From Candidatus Azophilus lithoversatilis (GTDB taxonomy: Bacteria; Pseudomonadota; Gammaproteobacteria; Pseudomonadales; Azotimanducaceae), in contig JAQAJJ010000008.1 of the NCBI GenBank assembly GCA_028278675.1, forward strand, positions 1-64,000: 64,000 nucleotides of DNA, in the 5' to 3' direction. A model generated the notes under the pieces. The model was not told the origin of the DNA. It did not search any database and saw only the letters and a list, made by a program, of their open reading frames with translations. The stretch's first letter is position 1; each line of letters starts with the position of its first letter. Position numbers and translations under genes: made by a program. This document shows positions 20,609-30,092 of this stretch, in pieces.

Positions 20609-20720
20609 ACGAGGCGATGCCTCAAGCCGACGAGTGGGTGCGCCACCCCAGGGGCGGCGCAGGTGCTGGGCACAAAAGCTGACTCATGTGACAACCTAAT
20701 CCCGAGATCAAGACACCCAG
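20609..20720 (+). repeat. R1 dispersed repeat, copy C (between comEC and DUF2062 gene)
   Basis: It starts with the perfect hairpin head GAGGCGATGCCTC (20611-20623), continues CAAGCCGACGAGTGG, and has the core GGCACAAAAGCTGACTCATG followed by GACAACCTAATCCCGAGATC. It spans nearly the whole divergent gap, starting 6 bp before the comEC start codon on the other strand and ending 2 bp before the ATG at 20723. The promoter signals of both genes, if local, must lie within or across this repeat. Confidence 0.8.
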
Positions 20721-20722
20721 TT

Positions 20723-21337
20723 ATGCCAAAAGAAGTCCTGCGCCGGTATCTGCCGGATGCCGACAAGATTCGTGCGAATCCCGCCCTCAAGCCCTTGGGA
20801 TTGCTCCTACAAAACACCGAAATTTGGCGCCTGAACCGGCGTGCGGCGGCGGGTGCCACCTTCATTGGCCTGTTTTGCGCCTTTTTGCCAATCCCCTTTC
20901 AGATGCTGGCGGCCGGCGCCTTGGTCGTCGCCTTCCGCTGCAACCTGCCCATCGCCATTGCCTTGGTGTGGATCTCAAACCCACTCACCATAGCGCCGAT
21001 CTTCTACTTCACTTATCGCCTTGGCGCTTGGCTGCTCGACATGCGCATCGAGGTGGAGACCATCGAAATCAGCTTCAGCTGGATCTTCACCAACCTGACC
21101 CGCATCGGCTATCCGCTCATTTTCGGCAGCCTCCTATGCGGCTGGATCGCAGGCGTGACCGGTTTCGTGCTGGCCCGAGTGCTCTGGCGGCTGCACATCA
21201 TTCAACGCTGGCGACAGCGGCGCAGCCGCCGGATTCGGACTAAGGATGCAAACCCTCAACCGGGTTCTGCTGCGCGGCGCGGCGCGCCGGAATCCAAGCC
21301 GACAGCAGGCACAGCAGCCAGGAAAGGCCACCGATGA
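20723..21337 (+). CDS. DUF2062 membrane protein
   Basis: 204-residue inner-membrane protein of the DUF2062 family, function unknown; in Pseudomonas and relatives the gene neighbours comEC and lolCDE. It has two clear hydrophobic hairpins: GATFIGLFCAFLPIPFQML...LVVAF with IAIALVWISNPLTIAPIFYF, and LIFGSLLCGWIAGVTGFVLA. ISNPLT is the family hallmark. ATG at 20723 directly follows R1 copy C, with no clear ribosome-binding site. The last 32 codons overlap the 3' end of lolE on the other strand; the basic, low-complexity tail there probably arose by loss of an earlier stop. Confidence 0.85.
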   Translation: MPKEVLRRYLPDADKIRANPALKPLGLLLQNTEIWRLNRRAAAGATFIGLFCAFLPIPFQMLAAGALVVAFRCNLPIAIALVWISNPLTIAPIFYFTYRLGAWLLDMRIEVETIEISFSWIFTNLTRIGYPLIFGSLLCGWIAGVTGFVLARVLWRLHIIQRWRQRRSRRIRTKDANPQPGSAARRGAPESKPTAGTAARKGHR

Positions 21338-22451
21338 GGGCCAGATCGGCAGGCAGCACCCGCGACGGCACGGTTGCAAAATAGGAACCTTCCAACAGCC
21401 GCAGTCCGAGCCAGGATTCAAGCTCGGCAAAGATTGGCCCGATGCGGCTGGCGGTGGCGACGCCTAAAATCAGGCCCGAAGCAATGCCCGCGGTGGCCAC
21501 CAGCACACCCTGCAGCAGGAACACGCGCCGGACCAGGGCGCCGGTGGCCCCTAGGGTGCGCAGCACGGCGATGTCCGCCCGCTTGCCGTCGATCACCATG
21601 GTTTGGCTGGAGACGATGTTGAATCCGGCCACCGCGACGATCAGCAGCAGAATGAGGAACATCAGCGCCTTTTCGATGCGCACCGCGAGAAACAGCTCGC
21701 CGTAGCTCTGCATCCAGGTTTCGATTCCCGCCGCGACCCCTGCGCCACCCTCCGCATCGGCAACCCTGGCGGCGAACTCGTCCGCCGCCAAGGGATCGTC
21801 AAGCACGACCCGGATTCGGTCAGCGCCCAGGCGCTCCCGTTCCACGCCATCAAAGGCGGCGCGGGACACGATCACCAACCCGTAGTCGAATTCCGCACCG
21901 ACCTCGAACAGCCCCTCAAGCCGAAATGCCTTGAAGCGCGGCTGCACCCTGCCCTCTTCGGCGTCGGGGAGCGCCAGCCGCAAGGCGTCGCCGTCCACCA
22001 AACCCAGGCGGCGGGCCAGAGGCCGACCCATCACCAAGCCGGTAGGCGGGGCCAGCGCCTCGCCCAAACTCCTGCCCAGCATATGGGCGTCGATGGTGGT
22101 CAACAGCGCCGCATCGGCGGTGTCTATCCCGTACAGTGTCACCGGGGCCACGCCCCCTGCGCCGACCACCATGCCGGACGCCTCAAAAAAGGGGTAGGCG
22201 GCGGCAACGCCCGGCAGCTGCGCAACGGCTTCGGCGCCCATGCCTTCGGACCGGGGCACCAGGACGTGGGGGACGGTGCCGAGAATGCGGCTGCGCAACT
22301 CGGCATCGAAGCCGTTCATGACGCTGACCACCACGGTCAGTACCAAGACGCCCACGCCAAGGCCCGCCAACGTCATCCAGTTGATCAGGCGCGCATAGCG
22401 GTTGCCGCCCCGCCACAGATGGCACAGGGCAATCCACAGCGCCAGCCTCAC
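21240..22451 (-). CDS. lolE: Lipoprotein-releasing ABC transporter permease (LolE-like)
   Basis: Membrane subunit of the LolCDE complex that hands lipoproteins to LolA. 403 residues: first helix WMTLAGLGVGVLVLTVVVSV followed by MNGFDAELRSRILGTVPH, a large periplasmic domain, then three C-terminal helices (FLILLLIVAVAGFNIVSSQ, VLVATAGIASGLILGVA, LALIGGLSWLLCLLSAW). The SRILG-VPH wording fits LolE better than LolC, and it is the third gene of the operon. It overlaps lolD by 4 bp and a convergent DUF2062 gene by 98 bp. Confidence 0.85.
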   Translation of the reverse strand: MRLALWIALCHLWRGGNRYARLINWMTLAGLGVGVLVLTVVVSVMNGFDAELRSRILGTVPHVLVPRSEGMGAEAVAQLPGVAAAYPFFEASGMVVGAGGVAPVTLYGIDTADAALLTTIDAHMLGRSLGEALAPPTGLVMGRPLARRLGLVDGDALRLALPDAEEGRVQPRFKAFRLEGLFEVGAEFDYGLVIVSRAAFDGVERERLGADRIRVVLDDPLAADEFAARVADAEGGAGVAAGIETWMQSYGELFLAVRIEKALMFLILLLIVAVAGFNIVSSQTMVIDGKRADIAVLRTLGATGALVRRVFLLQGVLVATAGIASGLILGVATASRIGPIFAELESWLGLRLLEGSYFATVPSRVLPADLALIGGLSWLLCLLSAWIPARRAAQQNPVEGLHP

Positions 22452-23137
22452 GCCAAGGCGTCCAAAGCGCCGCCGTCCAGCAGCAGCGCCCGGTCCATGC
22501 CGTCGGTCGCCTCCTCATCGTGGGTCACCACCACGAGGGCAACGCCAAAGTCCTCGCTCAAAGCGCGCATCAAGTCAAACACTTGGCGCGCATTGTCTCG
22601 GTCGAGATTGCCGGTGGGCTCATCGGCCAAAAGCACGTCTGGATGGCCAACCAAGGCCCGGGCCACCGCCACGCGCTGCCTTTCACCCCCGGACAGCGCA
22701 CTCGGACGATGGTTCATGCGGTTTTTCAAGCCCACAGCCTCCAACAGCACCGCCGCCTGCGCCTCAGCCTGCCGGCGAGAGGCGCCGCCCAAGCGCAGCG
22801 GCATCTGGACGTTCTCCAAAGCCGAAAACTCCGGCAGCAGATGATGGAGCTGATAGACGAATCCAACGTGGCGATTGCGCATTCGAGCCCGCTCACCCAC
22901 CGATGCGGCGCTGATGGCAGCCCCACAAAGCTGCACTTGTCCGGCATCCAAGTCATCCAGCCCGGCCAGAATGTGCAACAAGGTGCTCTTGCCCGATCCC
23001 GAACGCCCCACGATGGCGCATCGCTCGCCCCGCCGCACTTCCAAGCTCAAGCCACGCAGCACCTCGATGCGCTCGCTGCCCTGCTTGAAGGACTTATGCA
23101 GGCCAGTGGCCAGGAGCACCGGCTCACTCATGAGCAA
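22448..23137 (-). CDS. lolD: Lipoprotein-releasing ABC transporter ATPase LolD
   Basis: Cytoplasmic ATPase of LolCDE. 229 residues with Walker A VGRSGSGKSTLLH, the Q-loop YQLHHLLPEFSALENV, signature LSGGERQRVAVARAL, Walker B VLLADEPTGNLD and the VVTHDEE switch. The YQ-HHLLPEF-ALENV wording is characteristic of LolD. It overlaps lolE by 4 bp and the upstream permease gene by 14 bp, so all three are translated as one operon. Confidence 0.95.
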   Translation of the reverse strand: MLMSEPVLLATGLHKSFKQGSERIEVLRGLSLEVRRGERCAIVGRSGSGKSTLLHILAGLDDLDAGQVQLCGAAISAASVGERARMRNRHVGFVYQLHHLLPEFSALENVQMPLRLGGASRRQAEAQAAVLLEAVGLKNRMNHRPSALSGGERQRVAVARALVGHPDVLLADEPTGNLDRDNARQVFDLMRALSEDFGVALVVVTHDEEATDGMDRALLLDGGALDALA

Positions 23138-24416
23138 GCACCCGGCTGGGCAGCAGGCGCGCGGCGCGCCAAGCCGGATAAAGGGTGCAGGCCGCGCACA
23201 AGACGAAGGACACCACCGCGATGCGGACGAGGTCCGCTGGCCAGATGTCCACCGGCAGGTAGCTAATGAAGTACTGGCTCATCAAGTCGAGGTTCAAGCC
23301 GTCATTGATCCAAGCAAAGACGGCGGGCAGTCCCGCCGCCGCCGCAGCACCGCAGGCAATGCCGAGAAGGATGCCCAAGGCGCCAACCACGGCGCCCAGC
23401 ACCACGAAACAGCCGATCAGCGGCGCACTGGCAGCGCCCATGGTCTTGAGTATCGCGATGTCCGCCCCACGCTGCTCCACCGTCATGACCAGGGTGGAAA
23501 CCAAGTTGAATGCAGCCACGCCCACGAGAAAGGCGAGCAGTACGAATAGGGTCGCCTTCTGCGCGCCGATCGCCCGATGCAGGTTGCCGTGGGAGTGCTG
23601 CCAAGTGCGGGCAAAGAAGCGGTCCTCGCCCAAGCGCCGCACCGCTAGGGCGGCGAGCGCGTGGGCGGCGTCGAGATCGGCTAGGCGCAGTTGATAGCCA
23701 TGCACCTTGCCGCCCAATCGAAACAGCCGTTGGGCGTCCGCCAAGTGGATGAAAGCCGCCCGGGCATCCAGTTCGGAGCCGGAGCGCAGCAAAGCCACCA
23801 CTCGGAAGCGCTTCTGCCGGGGCAGCATTCCCGCCAGCGTCAGGGAACCCAAGGGCAGCATCAACCGCACCGGATCGCCGATACCGACGCCCAAGCGCGA
23901 AGCCAAGCGCGAGCCGAGGATCACGCCGAAACCGCTGGGTCGCATGGCGTCAAGCGCCGTTGGTCCATCCTCGCCAAGAAACGCCTCGATGCCGGACACT
24001 TGCCGATAGTCCTCCGGCTCAACGCCGGTCAACAGCACACCTTGCACTTCGTCGCTGGCAACCGCCAGGCCCGACCCCTGAACGATTGGCGCGGCACCCA
24101 ACACGCCGGGCGTGGCGACTAGATTCGACGTCTCCAAGGCACTCGGAACGAACGGCTGATCGCCCCAGAGCCCCGCATGGGGCAGGACGCCAAAGACGCG
24201 CTCGCGCAACTCCCGCTCGAAGCCGTTGATCACCGACAGCACCACCACCAGCACGGCGACGCTGAGCGCCAAACCGGCCACCGCCACCCAGCCGATCAAC
24301 GCACCGGAACCACGGCGCGCAAAGGCATAGCGCAGACCGAGCTCGACAGCGAGCCTGGCATTTGCTTTCCACAAGACCGGGCGCGGGGGTACTCCACCCT
24401 TGGATGGCGGCTCCAT
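23124..24416 (-). CDS. lolC: Lipoprotein-releasing ABC transporter permease (LolC-like), start uncertain
   Basis: First gene of lolC-lolD-lolE; same architecture as its partner with ELGLRYAFARR, helix WVAVAGLALSVAVLVVVLSV, NGFERELRERVFGVLPH and three C-terminal helices. The start is unclear: the conserved part begins at about 24374 (a TTG, LWKANARLAVELGLRY), while the nearest upstream ATG, 24416, lies inside an R2 repeat copy and adds 14 residues. No ribosome-binding site is clear at either. The repeat may have replaced the original start region. Confidence 0.85.
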   Translation of the reverse strand: MEPPSKGGVPPRPVLWKANARLAVELGLRYAFARRGSGALIGWVAVAGLALSVAVLVVVLSVINGFERELRERVFGVLPHAGLWGDQPFVPSALETSNLVATPGVLGAAPIVQGSGLAVASDEVQGVLLTGVEPEDYRQVSGIEAFLGEDGPTALDAMRPSGFGVILGSRLASRLGVGIGDPVRLMLPLGSLTLAGMLPRQKRFRVVALLRSGSELDARAAFIHLADAQRLFRLGGKVHGYQLRLADLDAAHALAALAVRRLGEDRFFARTWQHSHGNLHRAIGAQKATLFVLLAFLVGVAAFNLVSTLVMTVEQRGADIAILKTMGAASAPLIGCFVVLGAVVGALGILLGIACGAAAAAGLPAVFAWINDGLNLDLMSQYFISYLPVDIWPADLVRIAVVSFVLCAACTLYPAWRAARLLPSRVLAHE

Positions 24417-24501
24417 GGAACAAATGGAGACAGCCCAGCGGCTGGCGGGTTGTTCCTTCGGCGTCGGCGGCGTGCGGTTCTGGGGCAAGCTAAGGGCTTC
24501 C
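24408..24501 (+). repeat. R2 dispersed repeat, single copy at the lolC 5' end
   Basis: It carries CTCCATGGAACAAATGGAGA, AGCCCAGCGGCTGGCGGG, a GTCGGCGGCGTGCGG block and CTGGGGCAAGCTAAGGG, over 85% identical by eye to the units at 14539-14780. It overlaps the 5' end of the lolC frame on the opposite strand and is followed directly by a pair of GAGGGCG palindromes. Confidence 0.8.
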
Positions 24502-24510
24502 ACGAATCAG

Positions 24511-24612
24511 GACGAGGGCGGGACGCCCTCCCGGTTCGCGTTTAAGTTTCGCGGGCGCCAAACTCCGTTGGAATCGAGCATAGCTGCTTGGCTCGAGGGC
24601 GTCCCGCCCTCG
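24511..24612. repeat. Inverted pair of GAGGGCG palindromes (REPIN-like)
   Basis: GAGGGCG-GGA-CGCCCTC at 24514-24530 and CGAGGGCG-TCC-CGCCCTCG at 24594-24612 are two palindromes in opposite orientation about 63 bp apart, so the whole unit can fold as one long hairpin, the arrangement of REPIN doublets. It fills the lolC-apbE gap of about 220 bp, in which I see no gene. Confidence 0.6.
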
Positions 24613-24633
24613 CAATGCTGCGCAGCAAGACGC

Positions 24634-25671
24634 TCATGGTTCGAGAAACTGACTCATCGATTCAGTATAACGGCGCTCGAAGCCACTTTCGCTGCGCACC
24701 AGCAACAGGGCGGCGGTGCCGTCGCGGCGCGCAAAGTTCCAACCTTCATCGGGGCCGAGCACTTGGATGGCCGTCGCCAAGCCGTCCGCCCCAGCAGCGC
24801 TCGCCGCCACCACAGTCACCGAGGCCAAGGGATGGCTGACGGGCGCACCGGTGCGGGGATCAATGATGTGGCTCAAGCGCCGCCCGTCCAGCAAGCGGAA
24901 ATTCCGATAGTCGCCCGAAGTGGCCGCCGACTGACCGGAGAGCCGAAGAACCCACTGCGGCATACCGCCATCGGGCGGCTCCACGCCGATGCGCCACGGC
25001 CCGCCCTGGGGGCCTTGGCCAAGGGTGCGCACTTCGCCGCCGATATCGACCAAGTAGCTGCGGCAGCCCAAGGCGTCAAGGCGCTCGGCTACCCCATCAA
25101 CCCCATGCCCCTTGCCGATGGCGGAGAAATCAAGGGACAACCCTGCAATCCGTCTGCGCAGCGCCGGTGGATCAAGCCGAACCTCAAGCTTCTGCCAACC
25201 GACCTGTCCCATGGTTGCGGCGACAGCCTCAGCACTGGGCGCGGACCCATTCACAGGCGCATCGGGACCAAACCCCCAAAGCCGCACCAAGGGCGCAACG
25301 GTCAGGTCAAACGCACCCCCGGAGTGGCGCGAGAGCGCCAAGGCATCGACCGCGAGCGCCGCGACCGGTGCGGAGACCGGGAACCAGTCCTCCGTTGCGC
25401 TGGCATTGAATCGCGCCACCTCGGAGTCGGACCGCCAAGTGGAAAGTTGCGCATCCACGCGCTTAAGTTCCTGAACGACGACCGCCTCCACGTCGCCCGC
25501 GCACCCCGCATAGGTCAACGCCAACCCGGTGCCCATCGCCTCGCCGCGATAGTGCCGGTAACCCGGCGACTGGCCACAGCCAGCCAGCGCCGCCAAGACC
25601 AAGAGCGCCGCGGCGACGGCAACAGCGCATTGCACATGATGGCCGCGAAGCGTTGTGACAAAATGCCGCAC
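24634..25671 (-). CDS. apbE: FAD:protein FMN transferase ApbE (lipoprotein)
   Basis: Periplasmic enzyme that attaches FMN to target flavoproteins such as NqrB/C or RnfD/G. 345 residues: signal peptide with lipobox LAALAGC near residue 30, the MGTGLALTYAG start of the mature domain, SEVARFNA, DLTVAPLVRLWGFG, LDFSAIGKGHGVD and the SYLVDIGGEVRTLG motif, then DPRTGAP and metal-binding ATAIQVLGPDEG. No target flavoprotein genes are nearby. It lies upstream of the lolCDE operon on the same strand, separated by repeats. Confidence 0.93.
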   Translation of the reverse strand: MRHFVTTLRGHHVQCAVAVAAALLVLAALAGCGQSPGYRHYRGEAMGTGLALTYAGCAGDVEAVVVQELKRVDAQLSTWRSDSEVARFNASATEDWFPVSAPVAALAVDALALSRHSGGAFDLTVAPLVRLWGFGPDAPVNGSAPSAEAVAATMGQVGWQKLEVRLDPPALRRRIAGLSLDFSAIGKGHGVDGVAERLDALGCRSYLVDIGGEVRTLGQGPQGGPWRIGVEPPDGGMPQWVLRLSGQSAATSGDYRNFRLLDGRRLSHIIDPRTGAPVSHPLASVTVVAASAAGADGLATAIQVLGPDEGWNFARRDGTAALLLVRSESGFERRYTESMSQFLEP

Positions 25672-25709
25672 TCAACCAGTCACTCATTCATTTCAGCGAG
25701 AGAGGATCC

Positions 25710-26480
25710 ATGCCCGAATACTGCACCATCGACAAATCCGACCATATCATGACCGTCACCTTGAACCGACCCGACCGGTTGAATGCGCTACACCCGCCGG
25801 CCAACGTCGAACTCGGCGAAGTCTTCGACGACTTCGCCGCCGATGACGACATGTGGGTGGCCATCATCACCGGCGCGGGACGCGGCTTCTCCGCTGGCAA
25901 CGACCTGCGCTATCAAGCCGAGGGCGGCGAGCGGCTGCCGATGCCCAGAGGCTTCGCCGGCCTGACCTCCCGCTTCGACCTGCTAAAGCCCGTGATCGCC
26001 GCCGTCAACGGCGTCTCCATGGGCGGCGGCTTTGAGATTGCACTGGCCTGCGACCTGATCATCGCCTCCGAAAAGGCCCTGTTCGCGCTGCCCGAGCCCA
26101 AGGTCGGCCTGGCCGCTCTGGCCGGTGGCCTCAACCGCCTGCCCCGGCAGATCGGCTCCAAGCGGGCGCTGGGCATGATTCTCACCGGTCGCCACGTGGG
26201 TGCCGAAGAAGGCAAGGAACTCGGCTTCGTCAACGCCGTAGTGCCCCATGAGCAACTCATGGAGGAAGCTCGGGATTGGGCCAACCAAATCTGCCAATGC
26301 GCTCCGCTATCGATCCGGGCGAGCAAGGATGTCGTGTACCGCAGCTTAAGCACTGCTTCCCTGGAAGAGTCCATCCGCGCCTCCTACGAATCGGTGAAGG
26401 CGATGGCCAAGAGCGAGGACTTCATCGAGGGGCCGAAGGCCTTCGCCGAAAAGCGCCCACCGAACTGGCAGGGACGCTAA
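25710..26480 (+). CDS. Enoyl-CoA hydratase/isomerase family protein
   Basis: Crotonase-fold enzyme of 256 residues, probably hydrating an enoyl-CoA. It has the N-terminal [13 protein letters not shown], the CoA-binding oxyanion-hole motif [17 protein letters not shown] (near 45-62), a second one in [17 protein letters not shown], and a glutamate in LPEPKVGL at the usual catalytic region. The RGFSAGND wording and [14 protein letters not shown] resemble enzymes of the EchA subgroup. It stands alone: apbE is divergent and cysNC is convergent with a 4-bp overlap. Confidence 0.88.
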   Translation: MPEYCTIDKSDHIMTVTLNRPDRLNALHPPANVELGEVFDDFAADDDMWVAIITGAGRGFSAGNDLRYQAEGGERLPMPRGFAGLTSRFDLLKPVIAAVNGVSMGGGFEIALACDLIIASEKALFALPEPKVGLAALAGGLNRLPRQIGSKRALGMILTGRHVGAEEGKELGFVNAVVPHEQLMEEARDWANQICQCAPLSIRASKDVVYRSLSTASLEESIRASYESVKAMAKSEDFIEGPKAFAEKRPPNWQGR

Positions 26481-28366
26481 ACCTCCAGCACCCCGATACC
26501 GCGCAGGTGGTCGAGAATGGTTTCGGCGTTCTGTTCGGCGTTCATGGCCACGGTGTCGAGAACCAATTCGGCGCGGACCGGCGGTTGGTACTCGGCGTCG
26601 ATGCCGGTGAAGTTCTCGATTTCGCCGGCCCTCGCCTTCTGGTAGAGGCCCTTGGGGTCGCGCGCCTCGCACACGTCCAATGGCGTACTGACAAATACCT
26701 CGATGAACTCGCCCTCCTCAAGCAGTTCCCGCACCATGCGGCGTTCGGAGCGGTAGGGGGAGATGAAGGCGGCGATGGTGATAAACCCGGCATCCACCAT
26801 GAGCTTGGCTGTTTCACCAATGCGGCGCACGTTCTCCACCCGATCCGCCTCGGTAAAGCCAAGGTCCCGGGTCAGCCCATGGCGCACGTTGTCGCCATCC
26901 AAGATATAGGTGTGACGGTGCAGGTCGTGCAGTCGGGCCTCGAGCAGGTTGGCGATGGTCGATTTGCCGGAGCCGGATAGGCCGGTCAGCCAGATCACGC
27001 AGGGCCGCTGATGCTTGAGCGCCGCCCGGTGCGCCTTGTCGATGGTCAGCGCCTGCCAGGCCACGTTGTCCGCCCGGCGCAGGGAGAAGTCGAGGGTGCC
27101 CACCCCCACGGTGGCGTTGGAGCGCCGGTCCATGAGGATGAAGCCGCCCATTGGCGCACTGTCCTGAAACGGGTCGAAGGCAAGGCGTTCGCTCAAGCTG
27201 ATGTTGGCCACACCCACCTCGTTCAAGGTGAGCTTTTTTGCCGCCTGGGTTTCCAAGGTATTGATGTTGACGGCGTGCTTGAGCTCGGTCACCACGCAAT
27301 CCAGCGTCCGGGTCGCGCTCTTCAGGCGGTACTGCCGGCCCGGAATAAGGTCGTCCTCGCTCATCCACAGCAAATGCACGGCAAGCTGGTCGGACAACTG
27401 CACAGGATGCGCCCTGTGGCAGAGCACGTCACCACGGCTGACGTCGATCTCATCCGCCAGGGCCAGGGTGACCGCCTGCCCAGTTTCGGCGCAGTCCAAG
27501 TCGCCGTCGTAGGTGACAATGCGTGTCACGCGGGAGCGCACGCCTGAGGGCAAGGCCACCACGTCGTCCCCCGGCCGCACGGTGCCTCCCGCGACCGTGC
27601 CGGTGAAGCCCCGGAAGTCCAGGTTGGGCCGGTTGACCCACTGCACGGGCAGGCGAAAGGCGCCATGACCACCGCTGGGCTCAACCACCACCTCCTCGAG
27701 AAACGGCAGCAACGCTGGCCCCTGATGCCAGGGCATGGCAGCGCTGGGTCCGGTGACGTTGTCGCCCTTCCAAGCCGAGATGGGCAGGGCGGTGACTGCA
27801 ATGTCGCCCAAATCGGCAGCGAATGCCCGGTACTCGGCTTCGATGGCGCTAAACACGGCTTGGTCGTAACCCACCAGATCCATCTTGTTGACCGCCAGCA
27901 CGAAGCGACGGATGCCAAACAGCGAGGCGATGGCGCTGTGTCGCCGGGTCTGGGTGAGCACGCCCTTGCGGGCATCGACCAGGATGACGGCCAGCTCCGA
28001 GTGCGACGCGCCGCTGGCCATGTTGCGCGTGTACTGTTCGTGGCCGGGGGTGTCAGCCACCACAAACTTGCGCTTCGCCGTCGCGAAGTAGCGGTAGGCC
28101 ACATCGATGGTGATGCCCTGCTCGCGCTCCGCCGCCAAGCCGTCCACCAGCAAGGCGAAGTCGAGTTCCGACCCTTGGGTGCTGTGACGCTTGCTGTCCG
28201 CCTCGAGGGCCACGAGTTGGTCGTCGAAAATCAATTGGGCGTCGAACAGCAGCCGGCCGATGAGGGTGCTCTTGCCGTCATCCACGCTGCCGCAAGTCAG
28301 GAAGCGCAGGGTGGTCATGGCCGCCTGTTGCTGCAGATAGGCCTCAATGTCCGCCGGCTCGGCCAT
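26477..28366 (-). CDS. cysNC: Bifunctional sulfate adenylyltransferase GTPase / APS kinase CysNC
   Basis: The GTPase subunit of ATP sulfurylase (CysN) fused to APS kinase (CysC), giving PAPS from sulfate. 629 residues: P-loop [12 protein letters not shown] (about 26), DTPGHEQY (about 105), NKMD (about 159), elongation-factor-like beta barrels, then a second P-loop [12 protein letters not shown] (about 454) and the kinase motifs DGDNVRHGL and [10 protein letters not shown]. It overlaps cysD by one base, so the sulfurylase subunits are made in order. The fused form is common in Pseudomonas-like bacteria. Confidence 0.95.
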   Translation of the reverse strand: MAEPADIEAYLQQQAAMTTLRFLTCGSVDDGKSTLIGRLLFDAQLIFDDQLVALEADSKRHSTQGSELDFALLVDGLAAEREQGITIDVAYRYFATAKRKFVVADTPGHEQYTRNMASGASHSELAVILVDARKGVLTQTRRHSAIASLFGIRRFVLAVNKMDLVGYDQAVFSAIEAEYRAFAADLGDIAVTALPISAWKGDNVTGPSAAMPWHQGPALLPFLEEVVVEPSGGHGAFRLPVQWVNRPNLDFRGFTGTVAGGTVRPGDDVVALPSGVRSRVTRIVTYDGDLDCAETGQAVTLALADEIDVSRGDVLCHRAHPVQLSDQLAVHLLWMSEDDLIPGRQYRLKSATRTLDCVVTELKHAVNINTLETQAAKKLTLNEVGVANISLSERLAFDPFQDSAPMGGFILMDRRSNATVGVGTLDFSLRRADNVAWQALTIDKAHRAALKHQRPCVIWLTGLSGSGKSTIANLLEARLHDLHRHTYILDGDNVRHGLTRDLGFTEADRVENVRRIGETAKLMVDAGFITIAAFISPYRSERRMVRELLEEGEFIEVFVSTPLDVCEARDPKGLYQKARAGEIENFTGIDAEYQPPVRAELVLDTVAMNAEQNAETILDHLRGIGVLEV

Positions 28367-29268
28367 CAGAAATAGCCCTCCCGCTTCTTCTTCTCCATCG
28401 ACGCCGCCTCATCGTGGTCGATCAGGCGGCCTTGGCGCTCCGAGGTTCGCGCATTGAGCATCTCCCGAATGACGCCCGGCACGTCCGCGGCATCGGATTC
28501 GACGGCACCGGTCAGCGGATAGCAGCCCAAGGTGCGAAAGCGCACCTTCATCGGCCGCGGCCGCTCCCCTTCGGCCAGGGGCAAGCGCTCATCATCGACC
28601 ATGATGAGCTGGCCGTCCCGTTCGACGATGGGCCGCCGGGCGGCGAAGTAGAGCGGCACGACCGGAATGGCCTCTTGATGGATGTATTGCCAAACATCGA
28701 GCTCGGTCCAGTTGGACAGGGGGAAGACCCGCATGCTCTCGCCGTCACGCACCCGCCCGTTGTAGAGGTCCCAAAGTTCCGGGCGCTGGTTCTTGGGATC
28801 CCACCGATGCTGGGCGTTGCGGAAGGAGAAGATCCGCTCCTTGGCCCGGGATTTCTCTTCGTCCCGGCGGGCGCCGCCGAAGGCCGCGTCGAACCGGTGG
28901 GCATCGAGGGCCTGCTTGAGCGCTTGGGTCTTCATCACGTCGGTGTGGACGCCGGCGCCGTGGCTGATGGGCCCAATGCCCCCCGCGATGCCTTCCTCGT
29001 TGCGATGGACGATCAACTCCAGACCCAGTTCTCGGGCGCGCTGGTCACGGAAGGCGATCATCTCGCGAAACTTCCAGCCAGTGTCCACATGCAGCAGCGG
29101 AAAGGGCGGCGGCGACGGATGAAACGCCTTGAGCGCCAAGTGCAGCATGACCGAGGAATCCTTGCCGATGGAGTAGAGCATCACCGGGCGGGCTGCCTCG
29201 GCGGCGACCTCACGCATGATGTGGATGCTCTCGGCCTCCAGCCGTTCGAGATGAGTCAACTGCCCCAC
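28366..29268 (-). CDS. cysD: Sulfate adenylyltransferase subunit 2 CysD
   Basis: Catalytic subunit of ATP sulfurylase, PP-loop family. 300 residues with [19 protein letters not shown] (the PP-loop), [28 protein letters not shown] and the C-terminal EKKKREGYF typical of CysD. It is the first gene of cysD-cysNC. The phosphoadenylyl reductase gene cysH is not in this window, so the use of PAPS (reduction or sulfation) cannot be told. Confidence 0.95.
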   Translation of the reverse strand: MGQLTHLERLEAESIHIMREVAAEAARPVMLYSIGKDSSVMLHLALKAFHPSPPPFPLLHVDTGWKFREMIAFRDQRARELGLELIVHRNEEGIAGGIGPISHGAGVHTDVMKTQALKQALDAHRFDAAFGGARRDEEKSRAKERIFSFRNAQHRWDPKNQRPELWDLYNGRVRDGESMRVFPLSNWTELDVWQYIHQEAIPVVPLYFAARRPIVERDGQLIMVDDERLPLAEGERPRPMKVRFRTLGCYPLTGAVESDAADVPGVIREMLNARTSERQGRLIDHDEAASMEKKKREGYF

Positions 29269-29404
29269 GGGTTGGATTCCGATGTGCGTACCCGCGCATT
29301 ACAACCAACGGCAGCGGCGAAAACAACAGGCGCGTTGTCCGGATGCATAAACATATTCGAGTCTTTCACGCTCAACTGGCGCGGAGTTTGGCGATAGCGA
29401 AACT

Positions 29405-29445
29405 CCAAACGCACCTTGGCCCCCAAGGGCCGAGGTGCGCGTTGG
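29405..29445. repeat. REP-like palindrome with GGCCCCCAAGGGCC core
   Basis: CGCACCTTGGCCC at 29410-29422 pairs with 29427-29439 around CCAA with one T:G pair. The core and flanks match the palindrome at 3856-3889, with shared TGGCG...AAACTCCAA-type sequence upstream. It lies between cysD and the divergent membrane gene. Confidence 0.65.
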
Positions 29446-29471
29446 CAATTGGATATGCCTGTTTGTACACT
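29446..29471 (+). promoter_or_regulatory. Possible sigma-70 promoter for the spermidine-synthase-like pair
   Basis: TTGGCA, an 18-bp spacer and TACACT lie just after the palindrome and read towards the membrane gene. Together with the rne case this places a promoter-like sequence immediately downstream of both GGCCCCCAAGGGCC palindromes. This is by eye only. Confidence 0.35.
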
Positions 29472-29501
29472 ACCCAACCCCACCTAGTCCGAGTCGCCTG
29501 C

Positions 29502-30092
29502 TTGTCCGCAATCATCTACGGCCTTGCCTTCGTCGTCGGCTTCGGCATCATGTCCCTGGAGCTGCTCGGCGGCCGGGTGCTTGCCCCCTACTTCGGCAGC
29601 AGCATTCACGTTTGGGGCAGCATCATCACGGTGTTCATGGCAAGCCTCGCCTTGGGCTACCTTGCCGGCGGCAGATGGTCACTGCGCTCACCGTCCCTGG
29701 CCAAGTTCGCCGGACTGCTGCTTGCCGGCGCGGCCCTGCTGTACCCCTTGGTCTACTTCAGCGAATCGGCCATGGACTGGATCTTCCATGCCATCGAAGA
29801 CCCACGCTACGGTTCCTTGGCTGCCTCGATGCTGCTGTTCGTGCTGCCCACCGCGATGCTCGGCATGATATCGCCCTACTCCGTGCGCCTGCTGGTGCGC
29901 ACCACCGAAGAGTCCGGCAACATCGCCGGCCGCCTGTATTTCGTGTCCACCACCGGCAGCGCCCTCGGCACCCTGGGCACCAGCTTCTATTTCGTGCTGT
30001 GGTGGGAGATCAACACCATTGTGACCTTACTGACCGCGACCTTGGTGCTGGCTGGCACGACCGCATTGGTCGTCGCGAAGATGCGCCCATGA
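29502..30092 (+). CDS. Spermidine-synthase-like protein, membrane part
   Basis: Integral membrane protein corresponding to the N-terminal half of the fused MFS/spermidine synthase proteins found in many bacteria. It has SAIIYGLAFVVGFGIMSLELLGGRVLAPYFGSS, GSIITVFMASLALGYLAGG and more helices through VLWWEINTIVTLLTATLVLAG. The start is uncertain: a TTG at 29502 begins just before the first conserved helix, whereas an ATG at 29343 would read through a palindrome. Its stop overlaps the ATG of the next gene (ATGA), so the two halves are probably translated together. Confidence 0.75.
   Translation: MSAIIYGLAFVVGFGIMSLELLGGRVLAPYFGSSIHVWGSIITVFMASLALGYLAGGRWSLRSPSLAKFAGLLLAGAALLYPLVYFSESAMDWIFHAIEDPRYGSLAASMLLFVLPTAMLGMISPYSVRLLVRTTEESGNIAGRLYFVSTTGSALGTLGTSFYFVLWWEINTIVTLLTATLVLAGTTALVVAKMRP

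Noticed and set aside
24646-24672. Possible further R1 copy (AAACTGACTCATCGATT)
   Set aside because: Only a ten-base similarity, and it encodes the conserved C-terminus of ApbE.
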